A stretch of 64,000 nt of DNA. It comes from an uncultured Gammaproteobacteria bacterium. Lineage in GTDB: Bacteria; Pseudomonadota; Gammaproteobacteria; Steroidobacterales; Foliamicaceae. The stretch is taken from NCBI GenBank assembly GCA_951828235.1, contig OX639965.1:579191-643190 (forward strand), written 5' to 3'. Of the stretch, positions 19,598 through 28,100 are shown piece by piece. The notes beneath the pieces are model-generated. The model saw only the letters and a program-made list of their open reading frames with translations, searched no databases and had not been told where the DNA came from. The position numbers and the translations under genes are program-made. The first letter of the stretch is position 1. Each line of letters begins with the position of its first letter.

Positions 19598-21046
19598 ATG
19601 TCCGCATCCGCATCTTTCGCCCCGATAAAGGTAAGAAACCCCCGCACCGGCGAACGCGACTACGTGATCAAGCCCGCCACCCCCGACGAAGTGGCGTCGA
19701 CCGCCGACCGCCTGCGCATGAACCAGCCCACATGGCTGGACCTCGGCCTGGAAAAGCGGGTCGAGGCGCTGAACGCCTTCGCCGATGCCGTGCAGGACAA
19801 CCGCCAGGCGATCTTCGACGCGCTGGTCGCGGACACGGGAAGGGTCCTGATCACCCACATCGAGATCGACAACCTCCGGCACATGACCGACCGGATGGCC
19901 GGCTTCGCGCGCGAACTGGTCAAGAACGAAGCCGCCCGCAACAGCTCGATACCCACCATCATGGCGCGCACGCAGCTCGTTCCCTTTCCCGTGGTCGGCA
20001 TCATCTCGCCCTGGAATTTCCCTTTCCTGCTCGGAATGATCGACTCGATCCCGGCGCTGATTGCGGGCAGCGCGATCCTCTACAAACCGAGCGAGATCAC
20101 GCCCAGGCACGCGGACCCGGTGCGCGAGTGCTTCGCGCAGATTCCCGGACTCGCCGATGTCGTGGACTACGCGATGGGCGCCGGGGCGACGGGGGAGGCG
20201 GTGATCGACAACGTGGACGCGGTCTGTTTCACCGGCAGCGTTCGGACCGGCCGCCTGGTCGGCGAACGCGCGGCAAGCAACTTCATTCCCGCGTTCCTGG
20301 AAATGGGCGGCAAGGACCCCGCCATCGTCCTGGAATCGGCCGACCTGGAACGCACCGCCCAGGTGCTCCTGCGCGGTTCGGTCGCGGCAACCGGCCAAGC
20401 CTGCCAGTCGGTCGAGCGCATCTACGTGGCCCGCCCACTGCACGACGCGCTGGTTGCGCGCCTCGCGGAACTGGCCGCGAAGGTCACCACCAATACCGAA
20501 GCGCCCGACAAGGGCCATATCGGCCCGCTGATATTCGAGAAACAACTGGCGACCATCCAGTCGCACATCGACGACGCCGTGGAGAAAGGCGCCACCGTAC
20601 ATTGCGGCGGCAAGCCCATTGAAGAAGGCGGCACCTGGTATCCGGCCACCGTATTGAGCGGCGTCAACCACACCATGCGCATCATGACCGACGAGACCTT
20701 CGGGCCCGTGCTGCCCGTCATGCCCTTCGACACCATTGACGAGGCCGTCGAACTCGCCAACGACTCGCGCTACGGCTTGAGCGCTAGCGTGTTTGCCGGG
20801 ACCGAGGAAGAAGGCCTTCAGGTTGCCAGCCGCATGAACGGCGGCGTAATCAGCGTCAACGAAGCATCGCTGTCCGGCACCGTCCACGAATTCGAGCAGG
20901 ACCCCTTCAACCTGTCCGGACTCGGCCGTTCCCGCATGGGACCTCCGGGCGTCGATCGCTTCTACCGCCACAAGCTCATCCTCTCCGACCGCTCCCCTGA
21001 TCCCCGCAACATAGACGCCTACGCCGAACCCGCCACCAACGCCTGA
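19598..21046 (+). CDS. NAD(P)-dependent aldehyde dehydrogenase
   Basis: The 482-residue enzyme oxidises an aldehyde to an acid. Visible motifs are the NAD-binding IISPWNFPFLLGM, CFTGSVRTGRLVGERA, the general-base Glu in FLEMGGKDPAIVLE (about residue 233), the catalytic Cys in GQACQSVERIYV (about residue 268) and TFGPVLPVMPF. Sequence type is closest to succinate-semialdehyde or short-chain aldehyde dehydrogenases, but the substrate is not determined. ATG 19598 has GAAGGA ahead of it; an in-frame ATG at 19562 is less likely. Confidence 0.92.
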   Translation: MSASASFAPIKVRNPRTGERDYVIKPATPDEVASTADRLRMNQPTWLDLGLEKRVEALNAFADAVQDNRQAIFDALVADTGRVLITHIEIDNLRHMTDRMAGFARELVKNEAARNSSIPTIMARTQLVPFPVVGIISPWNFPFLLGMIDSIPALIAGSAILYKPSEITPRHADPVRECFAQIPGLADVVDYAMGAGATGEAVIDNVDAVCFTGSVRTGRLVGERAASNFIPAFLEMGGKDPAIVLESADLERTAQVLLRGSVAATGQACQSVERIYVARPLHDALVARLAELAAKVTTNTEAPDKGHIGPLIFEKQLATIQSHIDDAVEKGATVHCGGKPIEEGGTWYPATVLSGVNHTMRIMTDETFGPVLPVMPFDTIDEAVELANDSRYGLSASVFAGTEEEGLQVASRMNGGVISVNEASLSGTVHEFEQDPFNLSGLGRSRMGPPGVDRFYRHKLILSDRSPDPRNIDAYAEPATNA

Positions 21047-21091
21047 ATACCCCCAAGTGTTATCATCCCACCCGCTGGCTCGGCATGGCGG

Positions 21092-21168
21092 CGGGGTATG
21101 GCGCAGTCTGGTAGCGCGTCTGCTTTGGGAGCAGAAGGTCAACGGTTCAAATCCGTTTACCCCGACCA
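21092..21168 (+). tRNA. tRNA-Pro (UGG)
   Basis: The 77-nt cloverleaf has acceptor arms CGGGGTA and TACCCCG, anticodon loop TTTGGGA (anticodon TGG), T-arm loop with TTCAAAT, discriminator A and encoded CCA. Confidence 0.96.
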
Positions 21169-21209
21169 CTGCGCTAAGAGCCGCCGCTTTCCCGGACTAA
21201 CCAGTCGAT

Positions 21210-21286
21210 GCGCCTGTAGCTCAACCGGATAGAGCATCGGCCTTCTAAGCCGGTGGTTGCAGGTTCGAGTCCTGCCAGGCGCGCCA
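21210..21286 (+). tRNA. tRNA-Arg (UCU)
   Basis: Acceptor arms GCGCCTG and CAGGCGC pair fully. The anticodon loop CTTCTAA gives anticodon TCT. Discriminator G and encoded CCA are present. Confidence 0.96.
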
Positions 21287-21335
21287 TCGGCCGAAACGGC
21301 ACGAAGCGGCGTGCCGGGCGGCAAGCATCAACCGT

Positions 21336-21412
21336 GGTGGGCGTAGCTCAGTTGGTAGAGCCCCAGATTGTGGATCTGGTCGTCGTGGGTTCGAGTCCCA
21401 TCGTCCACCCCA
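21336..21412 (+). tRNA. tRNA-His (GUG)
   Basis: The extra 5' G of tRNA-His is present at 21336, opposite discriminator C at 21409. Acceptor arms GTGGGCG and CGTCCAC pair with one G-T; anticodon loop TTGTGGA gives GTG. CCA is encoded. Confidence 0.96.
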
Positions 21413-21484
21413 CCCTCCCTCGCCGCGCCTGCAAGCTATGGCAATATTGCACCCCTTCCGCGGGAGTCACTTCCCGCACACAAC

Positions 21485-21558
21485 GGGCCGTTAGCTCAAC
21501 TAGGTAGAGCAGTGGACTCTTAATCCATTGGTTGCGGGTTCGATTCCCTCACGGCCCA
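21485..21558 (+). tRNA. tRNA-Lys (CUU), no encoded CCA
   Basis: Acceptor arms GGGCCGT and ACGGCCC pair fully; anticodon loop CTCTTAA gives anticodon CTT. After discriminator A the sequence runs CTTTTCC instead of CCA, unlike the three tRNA genes before it. Low-GC accessory DNA begins at this point, so the 3' end is a likely island attachment site. Confidence 0.94.
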
Positions 21559-21835
21559 CTTTTCCTCCTATATCCATATGCTGTACTTTACTTTTTTGGA
21601 TTTTTTGACGGCTAGATTTGATGAATGATGTTATGTTTCGTGTTCGTTGAATCCTACCGGCCCACTCTTGATTTTGATCATATATCTGTTCTTTCCTGCT
21701 GGTGATATTTTGCCGATCGGCCCGCATTGCACCATTGCCGGAAAAATACACCCGACGCTGCCGAGAGTACAATGCGCCCCGACCGAACCGCTGATTTCGC
21801 TTGATTGGAAGACCGGAACTTAGCAGGAACCCAAA

Positions 21836-22948
21836 ATGACTTACGAAGTCCGCAAGGAGCTGATTGAGGAAATCGAGCGCATAAGAGGCAACCGACGCCT
21901 AGTTGTGCTGTTCAATTTCGACCGCGCCTCACAACCGCCGCAGTTAACCGGTCTATCGACTGAATTTCGCTCCGACGTCAAAGAGGCTTTGTTCCGCGTG
22001 CTAAAGGAAACGCAGGCGGAAGACGGTATTGATCTCTGCCTTTATACGAGGGGAGGCGATACGAATTCTGTCTGGCCGATCGTGAGTATTGTCCGCGAGT
22101 TCGATCCGACTTTTGAAGTACTAGTTCCCTATCGTTGTCATAGTGCTGGAACATTAGTTGCCTTAGGCGCCCGACGAATCCACATGACTCCTCTTGCAGA
22201 ATTAAGCCCGATTGATCCAAGTACCGGAAACCAATTCAATCCTGTTGATCCCATTAATCCCCAATCCCGTCTTGGCATTGCAGTTGAAGATATTCAGCAA
22301 TACCGAAGTTTCATTCTCGAGCAATTTGAACTAGACAAGAATAACGACGAAGAACCCGACAAGCGCCGCCAACACTTGGCTTCGTTTGTTGGACAGTTGA
22401 CCAACGGGATACACCCACTTGCACTCGGCAATGCACATCGCGTCCATAAGCAAATCCTTCAGCTTGCTGAAAGACTACTAGAACTTCAGGAAAATTCTGA
22501 TTTGGAAATTGAGAGAGCGATTAAGGCCTTTACGCAAGATTTCTACTCGCATATGCACATGATTAATAGGGACGAAGCAAAGGAATTTCTCGGTGATCGG
22601 GTTGTCATTGCAGACGATGTATTAACAGCCGCCTTAGACAAGTTGTTGCGCGAATACCAGTCCGCGTTCAAGTTTTCCGAGCCATTTTTTCTTGGGGCCC
22701 ATATGGATGATGATTTATCCAAAGAGGTTCGTTTTATTGGCGGCGTGCTAGAATCAAGCGAACGATCCTACCTGTTTGCAACGGAGGCCGTTATTACGCA
22801 GCGTTCCTCGCTGCCAGAAAATGTGCAAATTCAACTGCCACCCGGGCAACCTGTTCCCCTTGTTCCAGGGCTGCCTAGAGAGTTTGATGTCCAGCTCAAG
22901 AGGCAAACGTGGATTCACAATGACGAACCGAAGGGAGTAACAACATGA
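21836..22948 (+). CDS. SDH/Clp-fold serine proteinase
   Basis: The 370-residue protein matches the SDH-family (serine dehydrogenase proteinase) branch of the ClpP/crotonase fold. The nucleophile is probably Ser103 in PYRCHSAGTLVALGA, after the oxyanion-type LYTRGGDTNSVW (about 69-80) and before MTPLAELSPIDP, the usual family order. There are no membrane segments. It is the first gene of a tightly packed three-gene unit (overlaps of 4 and 19 nt) ending in a PIN nuclease. Lower GC than the flanking core indicates acquired DNA. Homologues are often found near defence genes, but the target is unknown. Confidence 0.82.
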   Translation: MTYEVRKELIEEIERIRGNRRLVVLFNFDRASQPPQLTGLSTEFRSDVKEALFRVLKETQAEDGIDLCLYTRGGDTNSVWPIVSIVREFDPTFEVLVPYRCHSAGTLVALGARRIHMTPLAELSPIDPSTGNQFNPVDPINPQSRLGIAVEDIQQYRSFILEQFELDKNNDEEPDKRRQHLASFVGQLTNGIHPLALGNAHRVHKQILQLAERLLELQENSDLEIERAIKAFTQDFYSHMHMINRDEAKEFLGDRVVIADDVLTAALDKLLREYQSAFKFSEPFFLGAHMDDDLSKEVRFIGGVLESSERSYLFATEAVITQRSSLPENVQIQLPPGQPVPLVPGLPREFDVQLKRQTWIHNDEPKGVTT

Positions 22949-23184
22949 GTTTTACCTTCGAACAGTTCTACGTTTCAACGGCGGAAGACGAAAGGAACTA
23001 CTTTACGGAAATTGCTGGTGGAGAAAGCTTGCCCGCGAAACCGCCCAAGGCGCTTCCCTCGGGCACATACCGCGTGCTTGCCGGTCACCTTTATCGGATT
23101 GTTCCTGGCATTCCCCCAAGTATTGATGCGACTTTGAACAACCGCGTTGAAGAAAATAACGGTGAATGGCTTCAGCAGGTGTAG
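22945..23184 (+). CDS. Small protein of unknown function in protease-PIN unit
   Basis: I do not recognise this 79-residue acidic protein. It starts within ATGA of the protease stop and ends 19 nt inside the PIN gene, so all three are translationally linked. The N-terminus FTFEQFYVSTAEDERNYF is acidic and aromatic; a proline-rich middle (LPAKPPKALPSG) follows. Its place just before a PIN gene is where an antitoxin would sit, but it has no recognisable DNA-binding fold. Confidence 0.65.
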   Translation: MSFTFEQFYVSTAEDERNYFTEIAGGESLPAKPPKALPSGTYRVLAGHLYRIVPGIPPSIDATLNNRVEENNGEWLQQV

Positions 23185-23597
23185 TCTTCGAGCATATTGC
23201 GTTGGTGGACACCTCTGCGGTGATCGCGCTTCATGATCCGACCGACAAGTTTCACGCTGTAGCCCACAAATTTCTGCAGACTACAGAACTTGCACTTGTC
23301 ACGCTAAATGTCACCGCGCATGAAGCGTACACGCGTGGGCGCTACGACAACGGATTAGATCGAGCTTGCGCGCATTTTAATTTTCTGCGCTCTTCTGATT
23401 TATCGCGCCTTTGCTTTACAAAATTTGACGAGAATATAGCTTATGACATGCTGGTGAAATACAACGACCAGCAGTTGAGTTTTCACGACGCGCTTTGCGG
23501 TGCTGTGATGCTTCGCAAAGGAATCTATAAGGTTTTCGCGTTTGACCGGGACTTCTTCACATTTGGTTTTGAACTGTTGCCCGGTGCATATGCCTAA
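23166..23597 (+). CDS. PIN-domain ribonuclease
   Basis: The 143-residue protein has the four acidic PIN residues: Asp15 (LVDTSAVIAL), Glu53 (AHEAYTR), Asp108 (SFHDALCGAVM) and Asp127 (FDRDFFTFGFELL). That pattern is typical of VapC-like metal-dependent RNases. No VapB precedes it; instead the unknown 79-residue protein and a Clp-fold protease do. The three may form a protease-controlled toxin unit (inference). Confidence 0.8.
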   Translation: MASAGVVFEHIALVDTSAVIALHDPTDKFHAVAHKFLQTTELALVTLNVTAHEAYTRGRYDNGLDRACAHFNFLRSSDLSRLCFTKFDENIAYDMLVKYNDQQLSFHDALCGAVMLRKGIYKVFAFDRDFFTFGFELLPGAYA

Positions 23598-23728
23598 ATC
23601 ACTGATCTGTTTGTTAGATTAGTTTTGGCTTACGCAGCAGCCTGAAGAAGTGACTGGCAGCACCCGCTAACGAAATGTGCGAGAGTTCCTTGATGATCTT
23701 CTCAATCTTGGGGCCAAGGCTATTTGGG

Positions 23729-24451
23729 TCAAAACAATTGCACCCGCTCAACCTCGAATCTTGTGAGCGCGGCATTGGCCTGGAATATACCTACACGTGG
23801 CTGGTTGTCCATTAGCGTGCGCCTAATCTGTTTCGCATGTTGATGGGCTTCAATACCGATTACAACTTCCTTCAATTCGAGCTGATGGCTGAAGTCGACG
23901 TAATAGTGACCATCTTTCGAATCTGGCACATCCAAGTTTACGAATAGCCGAACCTCTTGCTCATAGCTCCAATGGCTGAATTTTGCACCGAGCGTTCTCT
24001 TCATAGCATTAGCTCTGTCCTCAAGTTCTCTCGTAAAGAGCGGTTCAACTGATAGCCGGTCATCAACATATTCCACGGATAACGTGTTTTCATCGTCAAT
24101 TTCAAGACCAAGACATAAGCCTCGGTGTCTTTCCGCATAGTGACTCCACATCACAGGATTTTCCCAAGATCTGCTGAAACAGAGCAGCCCATATTCTTCA
24201 TCGTGCATGTTCTTGAGATTTAGGAAAGCCCTTCGCACATCGGGAGACGAAAGGTCAGGGGCAAGGTACTCAAACGGATCATTTAGGTCATGAATTCTTG
24301 CGGCCTTTAGACGACGCTTGCGCAAGGCTAAGAGACCGTATTTTGCTTGTATGAAGTGGTAAACAAGCACCTCACCGCATTCCATTTTGACGATGAAATC
24401 TCTGAGACTTTCTCCAAAAGACTGGCCCATCCAGGCTGAGGATTTTCCCAT
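23729..24451 (-). CDS. DUF2971 family protein
   Basis: The 240-residue protein carries the DUF2971 hallmark YHFIQAKYGLLALRKRRLKAARIHDLNDPFEY and the later CFSRSWENPVMWSHYAERHRGLCLGLEI and HWSYEQEVRLFV blocks. The biochemical function is not established; members are frequent in bacterial defence islands. The true start may be Met23 (MECGEVLVYHF), because residues 1-22 look unlike the family. GC is low like its neighbours. It stands alone between two operons. Confidence 0.75.
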   Translation of the reverse strand: MGKSSAWMGQSFGESLRDFIVKMECGEVLVYHFIQAKYGLLALRKRRLKAARIHDLNDPFEYLAPDLSSPDVRRAFLNLKNMHDEEYGLLCFSRSWENPVMWSHYAERHRGLCLGLEIDDENTLSVEYVDDRLSVEPLFTRELEDRANAMKRTLGAKFSHWSYEQEVRLFVNLDVPDSKDGHYYVDFSHQLELKEVVIGIEAHQHAKQIRRTLMDNQPRVGIFQANAALTRFEVERVQLF

Positions 24452-24636
24452 TAGTCTGAAACGAGGGAAATCGTCCGATAAGGCACACGCGACTTAGCGA
24501 AGAGCTGATCATTGCAAAACTAAGTAGACTTGTATTAGCCGGTAGTTATGGGTCGCGAATGCGCCTTGCTGAACGAGGTCATCTATGTGCGTAAACCGCT
24601 GAAGTCAGCGGTGTGTATCCGGGATTGGTGTATATC

Positions 24637-25181
24637 TTATGCAGCAAAGTTAAGCGTTTCTAGCGCTGCGCTCATCCGCCGAACCCGTACATTTATTACA
24701 AGCAAGACCTCATTTCCCTTTGATTGGCCTAGCAGGCGATCCACAGAGATTCTGAGGCCACCAATCAAATTATCGTCCTCGAGGAGGCAATGTGAGACCC
24801 CGTCACATTCATAATGCCTTTTCTTGGTCGAGAGTTGGCCTTCCTTAGGTATCGAAAGCGCATCAAGCAAGGTCTTCATTCGGTTGTCAATATCACCTCC
24901 TTGGGTGACCAGTTGACCTATCGGTTCAGGACGGAGAAACAGGATATCCAGTTCTGCAACCGCCTTGTGCTTGTCGTTCACAATTGCGGAGAACCGCTCG
25001 GCTCCTACATCCTTTATTGCTGTGTGTATTCGTATTCGGGATCGAGCCAGTTCTTCTTATCCAGCGGCTGATGTTTCCACACATCTCTCAGCTGCAGCAT
25101 AAGTTCATTCCGGATTGCGCGCTTCGCGTCAGGCCCGGCATTGGGTGGTAGTTGTCCCCTGTAGTAGAGCGTAAATTTCAT
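24637..25181 (-). pseudogene. RusA-like nuclease, frameshifted
   Basis: Two reading frames make one RusA-like protein. The first, from ATG 25181 (MKFTLYYRGQLPPNAGP), ends at 25014. The second, entered near 25025, gives AERFSAIVNDKHKAVAELD, then RPEPIGQLVTQGGDIDNRMK, LLDALSIP and LLEDDNLIGGLRI. The GDIDNR and EDD motifs are the metal-binding features of RusA-type Holliday junction resolvases. A one-base slip near TACACACAGCAATAA would join them. The gene begins 2 nt after the restriction-modification gene. It is either a recent pseudogene or an assembly error. Confidence 0.65.
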
Positions 25182-25183
25182 TC

Positions 25184-28100
25184 TTATCCAAATTGGTTGT
25201 AACCAAGTCCCCTGACATGGGGCTCTCGGTGAAGTAGATGCCGAAGCACGGAAAGCCAATCCTTGTCCCATCCTAGAGCGTCAGCAACGGCATCGTCCCA
25301 AATGTGCCGCACGTCGCACTCGCCGTCACGGTATTGCGGCACTTCCATCTCCGCTGTGGCCTCCCAGCAGCGAGCGAGCCTATCAACAAGGGTCTGGTCG
25401 GAGAGGTTGGGCAATCGGATGATTTTCAGGCCCGCAGGATTGTATTGTGGGAATGCCAGCTTCCTTCCGGGATTGCGCAAGAGTTGCAGGCGCCCCGCAG
25501 TCGAGTTGAGGAAGACGGTCGCAGCTTTCGCCTTCTCCAGCGTGACACCTGGCACCGGCAGCCAACCTAGGCCGAGGCACAGTTCCTCCTGCGCTACCGC
25601 CGTAACACGGGCCGTTCCAGTGTCCTGCCCGGCCGTCACCAACAAGTGGGAGGCGCGGTTCATAAGACGGGCCGTGCCAGGGTGCTGCGGGCCATCGGCG
25701 CCGGGATCTTCAATCCATTCTCGCCGTGGAACCGCCGTTTTCGGTGCCCAATGCTGATCGGGCACGCCCCGAATAGCTTGCTGAGCCTCGGCACTCTTGG
25801 AACACAAGACCGAGAAAACGCCCGGCGCATTGGCGTCGGCCTGCGCGACATCACGCCCTCCACCCAACAACACAGCGGACGGCACCATGTCCTGATCCTC
25901 CATCCGAAGGAGCGACTTGTGATTGGCAAGATCAAAGGCTGCCTCGGCCAGTTCTGGAGCCCGAAACGCCCCTGCCGTCCAGTCGCCGGCCTCGATGCGC
26001 TCGACCGGCCACTCGGAGACCTCGCCCCAGCCGTCGGACAGCAGGCCCGTCTCGCATCGGACGAGTTGGTCGTGCAGTTCGCCCACCGTTTGATCGTCGG
26101 TCGGCACTCTGTCCAGGCTGATTATTCGCGTCGGCGGCTTGGCTCCCTCCTTCGCCTCATAACGTCGGACAACGATTAGGCTCTCGTTGATGGACGTTTT
26201 TTGGCTCAGGTTAATTTCGCCCGGTTGATGACTGGTGAGAAGCGTGTGGATGTGGAACCGCTTTGCGAAGACTTGGCGCATTTGCAGCGCCGCAGGCCCC
26301 GTAAAAACAACAGTCGGCCGTACCATGGCCACAACCCCATCGACTGCATCCGCGCACTTTTCGGCAAGCGCCTCAAACAGTGGCCCAATCGACGTCTTGC
26401 TAACAAAGCCGTCCAATTCGGGATCATTTTGGACCAAGGCCCTTTCCAGTCCATCGACTCTCCCTCTCAATTGCCCCCGGATCCCCTCTGAGAACTTGTC
26501 CCCCATTCTTTTTCTGTCCGTGAAAGGCGGGTTCATTATGATCACCCGCGCCCCAAACACGGAATCGACCGCATCTTCAAGAATTGGATCGTCCTGAGCG
26601 ATTTGCAGCCGCTCTGAGCCAATGTCGTGCTCGTCCAGATTCAACTCATCACCCATGCCGATGACCCGGCGCTGTCCAAGCAGTTCAAGCGATCCCGCCC
26701 GCACGTCATTCATATCGTCATTTCTCGGCCCGTAAGCCATTCGATGCAGCCCCATGTTCCGGTAGGTAACATCGACGTTGCCTGCCGTAAGCTGGGCAGC
26801 GGCCAGTTGCAGCGAGACGGGATTGAAGTCCAGCCCGGTGATGGTTTTCTCTACCGCGAGTTTTTGCCGTTCCGCGATTTGCCGTTCACCCAGCCCCCGT
26901 TCCCGCGCCCGGCGCTTCATTTCGGTGAGCGTGGCGGCAAGCAGCGTTCCTGATCCGCAGGCCAGATCAACCACGCGGTTGCTTTCCCATGTTCGCAGAT
27001 CCGTCCAGTCCGCATCGGGAGCCGCTACGTCGAGCGCAAGCCGAGCCAGCAGTGAAGCAGCCTCCGGGCGCGTGAAATAGGCGCCGTCCGACGCCTGGTT
27101 ACCCATGACCTGGTTGAACAATTCCCCTGCGTAATCGGCGCCGAGGTCTGCATAGTCCTTCGCAAGGCGCTCCGCTTCGGCGGCAATGTGCCTCATTGCT
27201 TTATTCAGGCCCGACTCTCGCCCGGTGTCCTGTACCTTCCATATCAACTCAATGGCCGGCTCGAGCACCGGGCGAAAATCGTGGCGGGTGATCGTGTTCC
27301 ATTGGCGCAACGCGAGTTGGGCCGCTTTCGGCGCAACCTTGATGGTCTCCAGCCCTTCAACCCCAGGCAGCCAGGCACCCGCGGCAATTCGCTGATGCAG
27401 CATTGCGGCGTTCATCAGCAGCAACGACGCGATGGTGCAGCCGTCCGCTCGGTCCTTGCCCGACGCGCCGGATTGCTTGTCCAGCCCGAAATGCGCATCG
27501 AGCGTGCCGGCAAGCTCATCCTCTTCGAGGCGCCGCCTCGCCTCCGCAATGACTTCTTCAAGAGTGTTGACGCTGCGCTGCGCCTTGTTCCGGCAAAGCC
27601 CGGACTTCTCCAACAGGTTGACGAAAATCCCCATTTCGTCGGCTTTGGATCCCGACAAAAGATTCAGCGTCCGTTGTTCTCTGAGTTCGGCCAATTCCTC
27701 CGGGGTTTTACGCTTTCGCGGACGGGTGATTTTGCGGCCCGATTCGCCGTTGAGCATCTTCCGGGCAGTCGCTTTGGTCTTTTTGAGGTTGATGGAGCCG
27801 AGCGTGCCGTCGGTTTTGGGTTTGTCCCTGACAACCGATTGTTCGCGCATCTCAAAACTACCGTCCCGGTTGATTTTCCCAGTCACTATCCGGTGGGGTT
27901 CATTTCTTGGTGGCAGTTCGGGCACATCCGCCGTCGCTTTGCCGGCCACGCCTTCCGGCATCGCCTCATTGAGAGGGCGGAAGACATCCGCACTCCGCAC
28001 CGCCCCCTTCACGGCATCCTCAGTGGCACGCTCGGCGTGGCCCCGCTTGCCTTCGTGCAGGAAGTAAGCGGCGCGCCCCGTATCGGAACCCAAGGCCACT

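Noticed and set aside
21500..21772. 90-residue minus-strand frame across tRNA-Lys
   Set aside because: Its C-terminal sequence is the translation of the tRNA gene itself, a well-known artefact.
23598..23728. 38-codon minus-strand stretch (FDPNSLGPKIEKII) after the DUF2971 stop
   Set aside because: It has no start and no ribosome binding site, and I could not link it by a simple frameshift to the DUF2971 gene.
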